Assembly (NCBI GenBank): GCA_963377175.1
Contig: CAUJNA010001489.1
Span: forward strand, 1-64,000
Origin: Effrenium voratum
Lineage: Eukaryota > Sar > Dinophyceae > Suessiales > Symbiodiniaceae
Direction: 5' to 3'
DNA length: 64,000 bases
Numbering within the stretch: the first letter of the stretch is position 1; the number at the start of each line of letters is the position of its first letter. Of the stretch, positions 1 through 9,339 are shown piece by piece. A program made the translations under genes and the position numbers. The notes beneath the pieces were generated by a model. It worked only from the letters and a program-made list of their open reading frames with translations, did no database searches and had not been told where the DNA came from.

Positions 1-127
1 CACCCACCCACCCACCCACCCACCCACCCACCCACCCACCCAACCAACCCCACCCAACCAACCAACCCCACCCACCCACCCACCCACCCACCCACCCACC
101 CACCCACCCACCCACCCAGCCACCCAC
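1..127. repeat. (CCCA)n tetranucleotide microsatellite
   Basis: Nearly pure CCCA repeats with two short CCAA-containing interruptions near 41-70. The complementary unit is TGGG. This is not the TTTAGGG-type telomere reported for dinoflagellates, so it is read as a microsatellite at the window edge and not a chromosome end. Confidence 0.95.
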
Positions 128-269
128 ACGCAGAGGTCTCTTGGCTGCCAGGCTGTTCAAAAGGCAGGGGCTGCGATTCTGGCCTGGCGTGGCTGGCCGC
201 GCGCGTGCCTCCCTGCAAGCGACTGATGGCGCAGCCAGGTCGCGTTGGGAGGTTTTACGAGCTTGGCAA

Positions 270-560
270 ATGATGGGCCCGGCCCCTTGACAATGCCGCG
301 CGATAATGGCAAAAGCATGGCGTAACTTCCACAAGCCTGGGCGCAACGCCGTGCTGCAGCACCGCGATTGTTTCCACAAGTTGCGGACGAGAGCGGCGCA
401 GACCTCGCAGCGGAAAAAATACAAACACGGCTGGGACTGGGCGACCGCATGGGGCAGCAGGCTGTGTGATCCCCGAGTGCGTCGACTGACCACATGGGCA
501 ATGTCGCGGGCCCCTGGCAAGGGCATGCGCAGCCGGCGAAGCAAGGCAACACAGTCCAGC
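270..560 (-). pseudogene. Decayed LINE copy: end of RT region and zinc motif
   Basis: Read on the minus strand, three frames together rebuild part of the protein encoded at 5010-7145. One frame gives LLRRLRMPLPGA (the intact copy has LLRRLRMPLPAA at residues 441-451), the next gives HCPCGQ (CxCG), and the third gives VDALGDHTACCP (the intact copy has ADALGDHVTACP at 461-472). The order matches the intact copy, so this is one ancestral reading frame broken by at least two frameshifts. No open frame of useful length survives. The upstream RT core is absent. The assignment rests on collinearity within this window and does not need an outside search. Confidence 0.75.
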
Positions 561-591
561 GCAAAGGCGGGCGCGAACGCGCGTGCGCGCC

Positions 592-690
592 CGAGCCCAG
601 CGAGCCCAGCAAGCCCAGCGAGCCCAGCGAGCCCAGCGAGCCCAGCGAGCCCAGCGAGCCCAGCGAGCCCAGCGAACCCAGCGAACCCGC
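592..690 (+). repeat. 9-bp tandem repeat (GAGCCCAGC)n
   Basis: About eleven copies of a 9-bp unit, mostly GAGCCCAGC, with late units changed to GAACCCAGC. Because 9 is a multiple of 3, all frames stay open and give Glu-Pro-Ser or similar tripeptide runs. The open frames here are therefore a by-product of the repeat and no protein is claimed. Confidence 0.9.
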
Positions 691-2265
691 GTTACGTGTT
701 TCGTGTGTTCCCGACGCTCGCCTCGCATGGCGCCGCCTTTTTTAAGCGGAAGCGCCCAACGTCTTTTTTGCAGTTCTTTGGGGATGCCTGGCAGCGCGAC
801 CTGCGGGCGCCAGTGTGCGTCAATGCTTTGCTGCTGCGCTGCTGAAGCCTGCGTCACGCGTGCGCGGCCATTGCGGGAACCGCTTACCAAAAGAAGGAAA
901 CTACCTTTGTTTCTTTCCATTTTCAGCCGAGTCCATGGCACAGGCGACGCGCAGGAGCGCGAACAATTTCTGCCAGCATCTTGCAGAAACTTGTCCCTCA
1001 GACGTTTGCTCGAAGCATTTGCTCGCCACTCACCAATTTCAGAGGCCCACGTCTGTCTGGCAGATCTTTGATGAAAATGCTCAAGACGACTTTGACTTTT
1101 TGACTTCGGCCTGCATCTGAAGGCAGCCCTTTCATTGCAAACAAAATGCAACGAACTTGTCCATCATACGGAGCAGGCGGGAACCACGCCATGACCACCC
1201 GCAGCCCGACGCCAAGCATGTTGCCAAGGTCGCGCTGGCGAAAGTAGGCGTGAATAGCACGAGACGTGCGAAGCTGCCAACCATGTGGCCGGTCACGGGG
1301 AGCTTGCGGCGCAGAACGCGCCCAAACATGATGTGAACACAGGAAACCATCCCAGCCGCGGAGGCGAAGCAAGTCGCGTTCCTGCTTTCTGGCGGTCGGC
1401 GCAGGATCCTGCAGGGCGCCTCGGCGCCACGCCCTAAAACTTTGAGAGCAATACGTCGCCTTGGCGGTCTCGGGCTCCTGTCAGCCGTTGCGGCCGCCCC
1501 CGTCGCATACTGTCGGGGGGCTAGCTTGCCTGCCCTCCAGCGGCAAACCCCCGAATTGCTGCAGCACAAATTTTTTGTGTCGACTTTGTTCGTGTGTGGC
1601 CCACTGGCGCCTAGCATCTTCGCTTGAGTTTTTCGGCCGCCCAGCCCGACACTCTCCCTGAAGACTGTCGCTGCCTCACGGGCCCGGTTGAGCCAAATTG
1701 CCCGTGGTGCTCACAAGCGGGAAGGAGGTCGGATAGTGCGAGTGACGCATGTCAACACAATTGACCCACACGGATGTCTGCTGATTCAAACCCAGGCGGC
1801 GACGGCGCATGACGCTGCGGGAACTTGCGCGACGCTTCTTCAAGTTCCGTGCAAGATGGGTCAACCAAGCCGGGCAGCGCGAAGGCAAGACGTGCTGGTG
1901 GGACAGGCAGCTTGGGCACCTGCAGGGCGAATTGTGGCAGGCAGGGGCAGAAAAGATGCGGAAGTGTGCCAGGCAACCAAGCTGCAACAGGCCAAAGAAC
2001 GGGGTGCTGCTTTCCGGCGTGCCCCCCACGCGAAACGTTTTAAAAAACACACCGTGCAGGTATCTGGCGAGCCTATCACGCGGGGATCTGGCGAGCCTAT
2101 CATGCCTTTTGCGCCGACAGCATTCACCGTTGTTGTCGAGTTCGCCCCCCCCCCCTCGTTCCCCCCCGCCCCCCTCCATGCACTTTGTGCCACCGCCACG
2201 GTTCGTCCCCTCAAAAACCCTGCTTGAGGGGAGCCTTCGCGCACGGGAGGCGCACGAACCATGAG
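691..2265. other. No gene recognised; GC-rich relic DNA
   Basis: Open frames occur on both strands but overlap one another and show no recognisable motif. The GC content and the flanking LINE fragments suggest further eroded retroelement sequence. A C-run at about 2148-2175 is a simple tract. On the minus strand around 1682-1703 a weak resemblance to the dinoflagellate spliced-leader exon was seen and is listed among the rejected items. Confidence 0.5.
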
Positions 2266-2269
2266 TACG

Positions 2270-2575
2270 CCGAGGACTTTCGGCCGTCCCACACCTGCCA
2301 GGGGGCCCGCAGGGCGAAAGTGGCGCAAAGGCCGATATAGCGGCGTGGGACAGGAGTGCGGACCACCGGGCAACAAACACAGCGACCAGGCTGGCCCGGA
2401 GCGAGCTGGCGCTTCTCGCGCTTTGGCTCGCGCTAGTGCACGCGCGAAGGAGGTTGCCTCATCACTCCACCGACCCCCGGCCGCAACAGCGAAGACAACC
2501 AATCGGCAGCGCTCCGAGTGGAGCAGCTCCGGGTATGTCCTCTCCTTGCGGCGGCGCGCAAGCGCAGCGCGTTGA
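2270..2575 (-). pseudogene. Decayed LINE copy: nuclease-like C-terminal region
   Basis: The minus strand encodes RRRKERTYPELL, CRLVVFAV, GGRWSDEA and RALARAKARE in that order. These align to RRKRETTYPELL, CRLVVFGV, GGRWNGEA and RALARAKARE at residues 568-614 of the intact copy. A frameshift follows, after which another frame continues with ARWSALLSHAAISAFA, matching QRWSGIIAVAAQRALA at residues 630-645. The RT core and zinc motif are missing, so this is a 5'-truncated or partly deleted insertion, independently diverged from the other copies. Confidence 0.8.
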
Positions 2576-2974
2576 ACACCCCGGCGGCAAGGCTGCCGCC
2601 CCGAGCCCGACAATGTTCTTAAAGGGACGGCGGTTCACTCCGGCAGCGGGTGGTTGGAGAGGGGACCCAAGCAAGTGGGCAGTTCGCGGCCAGAAAGCGG
2701 AAGCGGCGCGCAGACTCCGCAGCCACCTGATTGAAAACAGGTATAAAAAAAAGACCACGCCCGAAAGCATCACAGCCCCGTGATCACATTCCCCCGCAAG
2801 TTTTTTTCCCGATGCGCGACCTGTCAGCTACAAACAGCCATCAGCCACAGCGCTCACGTTTTTGTGCAATGATTTTTCAACTCAGGCTTCCTCCACTTCC
2901 TATCATCCACGAATACAAGACGTGTGCTCCACGCAAAGCTTCTACAAAACCGTATGATGCCTGTGCGTGGCTTG

Positions 2975-3760
2975 CGGAGTCATCTTCTTCAAGAAGAACA
3001 GAGCGCCGACGAGCGGCTTGCTGACCAACAGCGCCTGCTCGCCGAGCTCCCGCAGCTGCCTGACCTCCAGTCCGCATGGCTGTTGCTCTTGTTCCGCGCC
3101 GCTCCGCGCGCTCAGCATCTCCTCCGCGCATTCCAAGTCGGCGGCCTATGCTGCGTGGGACACCCTGAAATTTCTTCTGGGCGAGCCTGGAGGTGCCTGG
3201 CCTCACGCCCGTGCCTGCGCGTTCCTCCCTGCACGCATGGGCGGCCTTGGCCTCCTTCGCCGTTTGCGGCTCCCTTTGTGTTTGGGTTCTGCCTGGTGTG
3301 CGTGTGGGCCTGCTTTGGACCCCTTGGTGACCACCGCGCCGCCGCGGTCTCGAGCTCTTCGCGGCCGCAGTGGGCCTGTGGTGCCACTGTCACAGCTCAC
3401 ACTCCTCATGTCGAGCGGCTTGACGGGCGCACCGGCGGGTTGAAGGTGCCGCCCTCTGCCAAGCCCGGCGCGACAAAGAGCGCACTTACCGGGAGTTGCT
3501 CTCTTCCAGCCGGTGTCGGCTCGTTGTGCTGAACGGTGGAGCCCCGAGCTGCACAGTTCACCCAGCTCCTTGCGATGGGCCAAGCGCGCTTTGTCCCAGA
3601 CGAGCAGCAGGCGTTTTGTGCCGCTGCCTTTCGCGCGCGGTCGTCAGCTTTCCTTTGCTGCCGCCCGCGCGTTCGCTCGCAGCCTTTTGGAGCTGCCTGG
3701 CCCCAATGCGCACAACCTTGACGGGCCTGTGCCGGATGTCGGCAGCGTGCAAGTCGCTGT
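2975..3760 (+). pseudogene. Decayed LINE copy with internal deletion
   Basis: Plus-strand frames carry RLLAELPQLPDLQSAWLLLL (intact copy QLLDRIPCVPDLQAAWLVLL, residues 199-218) and then AAYAAWD and MGGLGLL (intact AAYAAGHD and HGGLGL). The sequence then jumps straight to RRLRLPL and LGDH, so roughly residues 292-441 are lost. RDKERTYRELL and CRLVVLNGG follow, then FAAARAFARSLLELPG (intact IAVAAQRALAATLAGLPG). At least three frame changes are needed. This is the longest of the dead copies and shows that the family once carried the same domain order as the copy at 5010. Confidence 0.8.
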
Positions 3761-4074
3761 GCGTACCACCCTCGCCCAGAGCCAGCGCTGTCGCCGGCTG
3801 GTCCTGGCTTGGAGGTTGGGGGTCGGTGGCTCCCGGCAAGGGATTGTTTTCGCACGCCTGCGGGCGTTGGCCACCAGCCGAAGCGTGTGTTGACGGTGCG
3901 GAGCCGCCGGTGAGCGATTTGCTCGTTGATGCTCGGTGGGAAAACGGGCCCGCCTGCATCACGTCCCTGCCTAGCGGAAGCGGACACAGTGAATCGGATG
4001 AGAAAACGGGCTGCTGTTGTTTCGGAGGACAGCGTCCTCACATGCACACGTGACTCACCGGATGCGGCTGACCA

Positions 4075-4475
4075 AAAAATATATTATTTTGTTCTTCTGC
4101 GCGCTTTTTCCGCCGCCAGATTTGTCCCGAAACCCACTCTTTTAGGGATTTCTCCGGGCGCTGGAGGGCTTTGCACGTTGGCTGTTGGTGAGCCGGGCAG
4201 CCTCCCGGCTCGGGCAACACGTCGCTCCACAAAGGCAAGCCCCCATCGACATTGGAAGCCGGGTAGGGAAGGAGCGCAAGCAAGCTAGCAGCATATGCTC
4301 TGTGGGCAGCCGCCGCCAAGAGCGAGCACCACCGCCGGGCGAGGCCTACAGCGCAAGAGCTGCGGAGGCGCGCCGGCGCGGCCCTGGCCCGAGCCTTTAC
4401 AAGCTGCCGGATCAGATCGACGGCTTCGGGGCCCCACCGCCCGCCCACCTCCCCCCACAAAAATGAGGTGTTTTG
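4075..4475 (-). pseudogene. Decayed LINE copy: C-terminal region and 3' end
   Basis: The minus strand encodes VGGRWGPEAVDLIRQLVKAR, then ARRWCSLLAAAAHRAYAAS, then NVDGGLPLWSDVL. The intact copy has VGGRWNGEARELLRALARAK, QRWSGIIAVAAQRALAAT and MDALDGTAPPWPEVL in the same order. On the minus strand the frame is followed by GGAAAAAGCGCGC (plus-strand 4099-4111) and an impure A-rich tail that appears as T-rich sequence at 4074-4097. The same GGAAAAAGGCGCG block precedes the A tails at 7271 and 14163, so the element's 3' end is defined by three copies. Confidence 0.8.
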
Positions 4476-5009
4476 AGGGTACAATTCGTCTGGTTGGATT
4501 TAAAGGGAGAAAACAAAAACACCTATATTTTGGGGTGCCGAATCCTAGTTCGACCTCTTCCCGAATCTTGCAAAACCAACTGCTGAGCAAAATTCTTTCC
4601 TACTTGCGGCCCACATCATATCAGGAACAAAAAGCCGCATTCCATGGGGAGTTCGCTTCCAGGGTTCACTTCAAGAAACAACCACCGGCATCCACGCTTC
4701 AAAACTGGCGCGTGGTGTGGTCAGCCGAAAGCTGCAGATGACTTCGAAGGGGAACATGAAGAAACACCACAAGGCCAAGAGTCAAGGCCACCCCCCCGCC
4801 TCCAAGGCGTAGGGAGATTCCACCCCGGAGTCCTCCAGTTTTGGCGCGGGCTATTGTGCGTCGCAATGCTCCGTATCGCTTCAAATTTCAGTCAAATATG
4901 TGCAGCGCCAAAGCATGCAAATTGGCAGTGGTGCCCGACTGCCCTGACAGTAGTTCCAATCCAGGGACCTAGTCCCGCCGCATGCATTGCAGACGCTGCA
5001 ATTTTGTAA
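4476..5009. other. Spacer upstream of the LINE insertion
   Basis: No motif recognised. Short overlapping frames only. The in-frame stop TAA at 5007-5009 marks the point above which the RT reading frame cannot continue, so the 5' truncation junction of the LINE lies at or just after this position. Confidence 0.5.
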
Positions 5010-7145
5010 AAAAGGAGGCGTTTTCTTGCTGCCCGAGCCGTCCGCGCCCTGTGTGAAAGGGATCCGCGCGCGACGGTGGTCAGCATCGACGGTGTCGGGG
5101 CGTATGACCACGTCCACCGGGCAAGTATGTTGGGGGGCCTCGCGGGTGACACTGCGCTCGCCCCGTTGCTCCCCTTCGCCCGCCTCTTCTACGCGGAGCA
5201 CAGCACGTACCTCTGGTATGACGCTGCGGGCGTGGCGCACGACATCGCCCAGGCGGAAGGGGGCGAACAAGGAGACCCGCTGATGCCAGCTCTCTACGCG
5301 CTCGGGCAGCATCCGGCGCTGGTGGCGGCTGCCGCCACATTGCTCCCCGGAGAGACCGTCTTCGCTTACCTCGATGACGTCTACGCTGTGTGTCAGCCAG
5401 AACGGGTGCACGCGGTTGCCAACGTTGCCCGAGTGGCTTTGCGGGAGCATGCGGGCATAGAGGTGCACCTCGGCAAGACGCGCGTCTGGAATGCGGCTGG
5501 CGAGGAGCCGGCTGGCGTCCATGCACTGCAGGGGCCGGGCGGGGCCGACCTGTGGGTTGGCGCCTGGACGCTCCCGCCTGAGCGGCGCGGCCTGGTTGTT
5601 CTGGGCACTCCGGTGGGCCATGCCGCCTTCGTCCAGGCCCATTTGCGCCAAAAACGCGCGGAGCAACAACAGCTGCTCGACCGCATCCCCTGTGTGCCGG
5701 ACTTGCAGGCGGCGTGGCTGGTGCTCCTCTACTGCGCGCGGCCGCGGTGCAATTACTTGCTGAGAGCATTGCCCCCGGCTGACACAGCTGCGTATGCTGC
5801 GGGCCACGACGACGCCCTCGCCGCTTGCTTGAGCCGCTTGCTCGCCGGGGATGGGCCTGGTGGCCGCCCGGCGCTGGAGGGTGCCGAGTTGGGCGAGCTG
5901 CAGCTGCGGCGAGCGCAGTTGCCTCTGGTGCATGGCGGCCTTGGCTTGCGAGCGGCGCACCGCGAGCGCTTTGCGGCGCATTGGGCGTCCTGGGCCGACT
6001 GCCTCCCGGTCCTCCGGGCACGTCTGCCGGCGCTTGGGGCGGACCTCCTCGCTGCGCTGAACGAGGGGGGTGGTGGGCTGCCGTGCGTGGCCCAGGCCGT
6101 CCAGGCGGCATCTACGCTGCCACCGGACTTCCACAGGCCCACGTGGCAAGGGCTATGGGATGGAGCGGCGCCGGGCCAAGGGCCTGGTGAGCCCGGAGAC
6201 TTCCTCCGCGGCTGGCAAAAAGAGGCCACCTCGCTGACCGACGAGGCGGCGCGCGATACGCTGTTTTCAGACCTTGACCTTGCGTCGCGCGCGCTGCTGT
6301 TGTCGCAGGCGGGGCCACAGGCGGGGAGAGCCCTGCATGTTCTGCCAACCGCCGCGGAGCTTCGGCTGCCGAGCGACCTGTTCCGCATTGTCCTGCTTCG
6401 CCGCCTCCGCATGCCACTGCCCGCAGCTGCCCGCGCCTGCCGCTGCGGGCGCCCCGCAGATGCTTTGGGGGACCATGTCACTGCTTGCCCGACGTCTGGT
6501 GTGCTGCGGACAAGGGCTGTCCCCCTTGAGCGGGCGGTCGCGCGCGTCTGCCGCGAAGCGGGGGGGCGGGTGGCCATGCACGTCCGCGTGGCTGAGATGA
6601 ACGTTGATGTCCCGGTGTCCGATGCCCGGTGCATCGAGATCCTGGCGTCGGCATTGCCGGTGTGGCATGGCGCCCAGGTTGCCATCGACACCACGCTCGT
6701 GAGCCCGATCGGGAGGGACGGCCAGCCCAGGGGCCGCAGCGCCAGAGAAGCCGGGGGGGTGCTGGAACAGGCGGCCCGGCGTAAGCGGGAGACAACTTAC
6801 CCGGAGCTGCTTGCGGCGCGGCGGTGCCGCCTCGTTGTCTTCGGCGTCGAGGTTGGTGGCAGGTGGAACGGCGAGGCGAGGGAGTTGCTGCGCGCCCTAG
6901 CCCGTGCCAAGGCGAGGGAGCGGCCTCAGTGGCTGCGGGCCTCGGCTGTGCAGGCCTTCCACCAGCGCTGGTCAGGCATTATTGCCGTTGCGGCGCAGAG
7001 GGCGCTGGCTGCCACTCTGGCTGGCCTGCCAGGAGCTGGCATGGACGCCTTGGATGGCACCGCGCCGCCCTGGCCCGAGGTGCTGGCGGCCGCACGCCTC
7101 GGCGAGGCTGAGGAAGCCAGCCGGCTGCCGCTGCGGGCCGGCTGA
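5010..7145 (+). CDS. LINE-type reverse transcriptase, 5'-truncated, with zinc and nuclease-like C-terminus
   Basis: Non-LTR retrotransposon polyprotein that would copy element RNA at a nicked target. Residues are numbered from the GTG at 5076, but the frame is open from 5010 and RT-like sequence already precedes 5076, so no native start is present. RT motifs: A, VSIDGVGAYD (catalytic Asp5); B, EQGDPLMP (65-72); C, AYLDDVYA (Asp100, Asp101); then HLGKTRVW (131-138). A thumb or linker region follows. Next comes a Cys455-x-Cys457-x9-His467-x3-Cys471 knuckle. The C-terminal block has Asp511/Asp516, VAIDTTLVSP (Asp538), KRETTYPEL (Lys570, Tyr575) and LVVFGVEVGGRW. This resembles the zinc knuckle plus restriction-like endonuclease order of R2/CRE-type LINEs (inference). 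Upstream fingers and any ORF1 are missing. No frameshift is seen over 2.1 kb and GC3 is very high. Expression is doubtful without a promoter. Confidence 0.85.
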   Translation, partial: KRRRFLAARAVRALCERDPRATVVSIDGVGAYDHVHRASMLGGLAGDTALAPLLPFARLFYAEHSTYLWYDAAGVAHDIAQAEGGEQGDPLMPALYALGQHPALVAAAATLLPGETVFAYLDDVYAVCQPERVHAVANVARVALREHAGIEVHLGKTRVWNAAGEEPAGVHALQGPGGADLWVGAWTLPPERRGLVVLGTPVGHAAFVQAHLRQKRAEQQQLLDRIPCVPDLQAAWLVLLYCARPRCNYLLRALPPADTAAYAAGHDDALAACLSRLLAGDGPGGRPALEGAELGELQLRRAQLPLVHGGLGLRAAHRERFAAHWASWADCLPVLRARLPALGADLLAALNEGGGGLPCVAQAVQAASTLPPDFHRPTWQGLWDGAAPGQGPGEPGDFLRGWQKEATSLTDEAARDTLFSDLDLASRALLLSQAGPQAGRALHVLPTAAELRLPSDLFRIVLLRRLRMPLPAAARACRCGRPADALGDHVTACPTSGVLRTRAVPLERAVARVCREAGGRVAMHVRVAEMNVDVPVSDARCIEILASALPVWHGAQVAIDTTLVSPIGRDGQPRGRSAREAGGVLEQAARRKRETTYPELLAARRCRLVVFGVEVGGRWNGEARELLRALARAKARERPQWLRASAVQAFHQRWSGIIAVAAQRALAATLAGLPGAGMDALDGTAPPWPEVLAAARLGEAEEASRLPLRAG

Positions 7146-7286
7146 TGGGCCCCGGGCCGTGGCGGCACGACGGCGGGGAAGGCTCCTCCGCCCTTGTCGC
7201 CGAAAGCGCTTCACCCTGCTTGCACGAAAAGCAACATGTCTCACCCTCGCTGCACGGAAAAAGGCGCGGGAAAAAAAAAAAAAAAA
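5010..7286 (+). mobile_element. 5'-truncated LINE insertion with A16 tail
   Basis: The unit runs from the 5' truncation near 5010 through the RT frame and a roughly 125-bp 3' UTR to an uninterrupted A16 at 7271-7286. The UTR ends GGAAAAAGGCGCGGG directly before the tail. A 5' truncation with a homopolymer A tail is the usual product of target-primed reverse transcription. I looked for a target-site duplication between about 4980-5015 and 7287-7310 and found none that was convincing. Confidence 0.85.
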
Positions 7287-7657
7287 TGTGCATCCCCTTT
7301 TTTGTTGCGCCACTGCACCGCAGACACATTTCTGGGCTTCTGAGCGTCGTGGAACCACCGCTTCCACACCCGCCGTCAAGTGCCCTTTTACCACACTGTG
7401 CACTCACAAACTTGTTCAGCATCACCTTGCCTTGCTACACGCGAACCATGGTGCACTCTCCGGCCTCTGCAGCCATTTGCCCTTACAGCCTGTGTGTTCG
7501 CCATCTCAGCTTGCCTCGTGTGCATTGCCTCGCAGTAGCATAACCCTGCTGTCTTGCACCAGAATTTGGTGGGCATGCTTGCCGCGTCCGAGGCCCCTGC
7601 ATCGCATGAGGCTACCGCCTCGCCTCCCCGGCGAGATCGAAGGCACCCCCAGCCTCG
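7287..7657. other. Spacer after LINE; no gene recognised
   Basis: Mixed-composition sequence directly downstream of the A tail. It may continue the host sequence interrupted by the LINE. No motif supports a gene. Confidence 0.45.
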
Positions 7658-8155
7658 TTGCAAAAACCAGCATCGCCGCCTGCACCTGCAGAGGCATCGC
7701 CCAGCATGCATCCGCATGACGAGCCTGAGGCATCGCCTGCTCCCGAGCCTTCGCTGGTTCGTCATACGCTCACTGAGCAGGAGCGGGAAGAGCAGGAGCA
7801 TGAGCAGCGCATGCGTGACCAGCATCCAAAGCACGCGTTGCGTCGCAACGTGATGGAGCCGCAAGACGCGTCGCATGCCCTCGCATCCCAGCAGGAGGAG
7901 CCGCCAGCTACGGCGGTACAAAGCCCCCCCTTCAGAGCCCAAGTGGCCGCCTTGCAGGACACAGTCTGGCACTTGGCCTGTGAAGGAAAGCAATCCGCGC
8001 CATCAGCCCGCCATGCATGCATTTCCCATATGCGCATGATGGTGGGCATGCTACTTCATGCCTACAGCATCGACCCGGCGTACCACAACAACGCCCGCGT
8101 CATTGGATTTGAAGCCCCGCATCCGGGCAACCCTGGCACCGGCTCACATTCATGA
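7658..8155 (+). CDS. Hypothetical 165-residue protein, possible retroelement gag-like ORF
   Basis: Open frame with an acidic, Glu/Gln-rich segment (LTEQEREEQEHEQRMRDQ, near residues 38-55) that could form a helix or coiled coil. It is preceded by Ala/Pro/Ser-rich sequence and followed by a more hydrophobic segment (MRMMVGMLLHAYSIDPAY). No family is recognised. It lies on the same strand as, and about 1.2 kb upstream of, the tyrosine recombinase remnant, where a DIRS-like element could carry a gag. That link is positional inference only. The stretch is also rich in GCATG words, and the opposite strand is open as well, which lowers confidence. Confidence 0.35.
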   Translation: MQKPASPPAPAEASPSMHPHDEPEASPAPEPSLVRHTLTEQEREEQEHEQRMRDQHPKHALRRNVMEPQDASHALASQQEEPPATAVQSPPFRAQVAALQDTVWHLACEGKQSAPSARHACISHMRMMVGMLLHAYSIDPAYHNNARVIGFEAPHPGNPGTGSHS

Positions 8156-9335
8156 GCCAGCTCGACGCATGCATTCGCATCCCCAACTTGCGGGATGGTC
8201 AGCGGGCCGCGTCCCGTCCGTCTGCCACGCACCCGCTGCAGCGATGCCGATCATGCACGTCGGACGCGATGTTATCGACATACTGGCCGCATACGGCATC
8301 GTATGGGCACGAGTAGTTGGAGCAAGGCAACATGCACGAAGCGCGGTTTTTGTCATCCCAAAACAACATACGCATGCCTCTACCGCCAGCCTCCTTGCGC
8401 CTCATGGTGCAAGGCAAGATCATGCATTCCGCCGCATCCGCCTCGCACTGCAGCCTCCTGTGAGGCATAGAATTCGCATATGACCCGCATCCGCCTTGCA
8501 ATGCCGCCAAAAGTCGGCCCTGCTTGTTGATGCCTGCATTTCCATTCAATTTCCTTCTGGAGACTTGAAGGATTTTTTCTTTTGTTCCAGGTGCGCAGAG
8601 CGTCAGCACTTGCACATCCATGCGGCCTCTCTTTTTGGAATTGCTGGGCACTGCATGCTTTGGATGCTTCCGTTTTTTCCGGCTGCCGAAGGCACCCTCG
8701 CAAGTGCAGGGGTCAGAATAGTGCCTGGCATGCCAGTTTCTCCGCCCGCTTGCTAGACCTCCTTTCCACCTTGAAACTCCTTGTCACACACGCCTGCCAT
8801 CCATGCCATGGCGGGCCCGAGAGCATTGGGGATCATTTCCTGCATGGTCAGCCAAGAAGTTGCGAAGACGACGACGCCAGCAGCATCTTTGACTGTTCCA
8901 GCTCCGCAGATTGCATTGCTCTGCAACCCACGGCCAAGCCAAGGGCTGCCATCGCATCTTTGCAGTCGCGTCCAAGATTAGCCGACAAGTGCAAATCAGC
9001 TTGCAACGTTGGAGCAGCGGGCCACTGTTTCAGTGCAACACTTGCAGCATCAGATGAGACTTGCTTGCCGCTTCAGAGCTGCGCCCACACTGCCATGTGG
9101 CGGTCATGCACCGCCAACGCGACATCCTTTGTTTCCATGGTCAGTGCCATCAGCTCATCCTTTGCAGCCTTCCGCGTGCAGGCCGCCGCCTCGCAGCATT
9201 TCAGCCACGGCTCAGCCCCAAACCGAAAGCTGCAGGCAGCATCGCAGGCCACACAGCGAAGCAAATGACTGGGAGGATCTTTTGTCCCGGACTAGCTTAT
9301 GTTCCTCAACTTATGCCACTGCACTTGCATCCCGG
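8156..9335. other. Probable eroded element sequence, no motif recognised
   Basis: Overlapping open frames on both strands, none with a recognisable domain. CATGC/GCATC words are frequent, as in the preceding ORF. The last part leads directly into the N-terminal arm of the recombinase remnant, so this may be the ancestral upstream part of the same element. Confidence 0.35.
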
Positions 9336-9339
9336 TCTT

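Noticed and set aside
1..120. Telomere
   Set aside because: The unit is CCCA/TGGG, not a known TTTAGGG-type telomere, and it contains CCAA breaks.
1682..1703. Minus-strand relic of the dinoflagellate spliced leader
   Set aside because: About 15 of 21 positions match, including ATTTGGCTCAA, but the 5' half fails and no coding region follows. Chance is likely.
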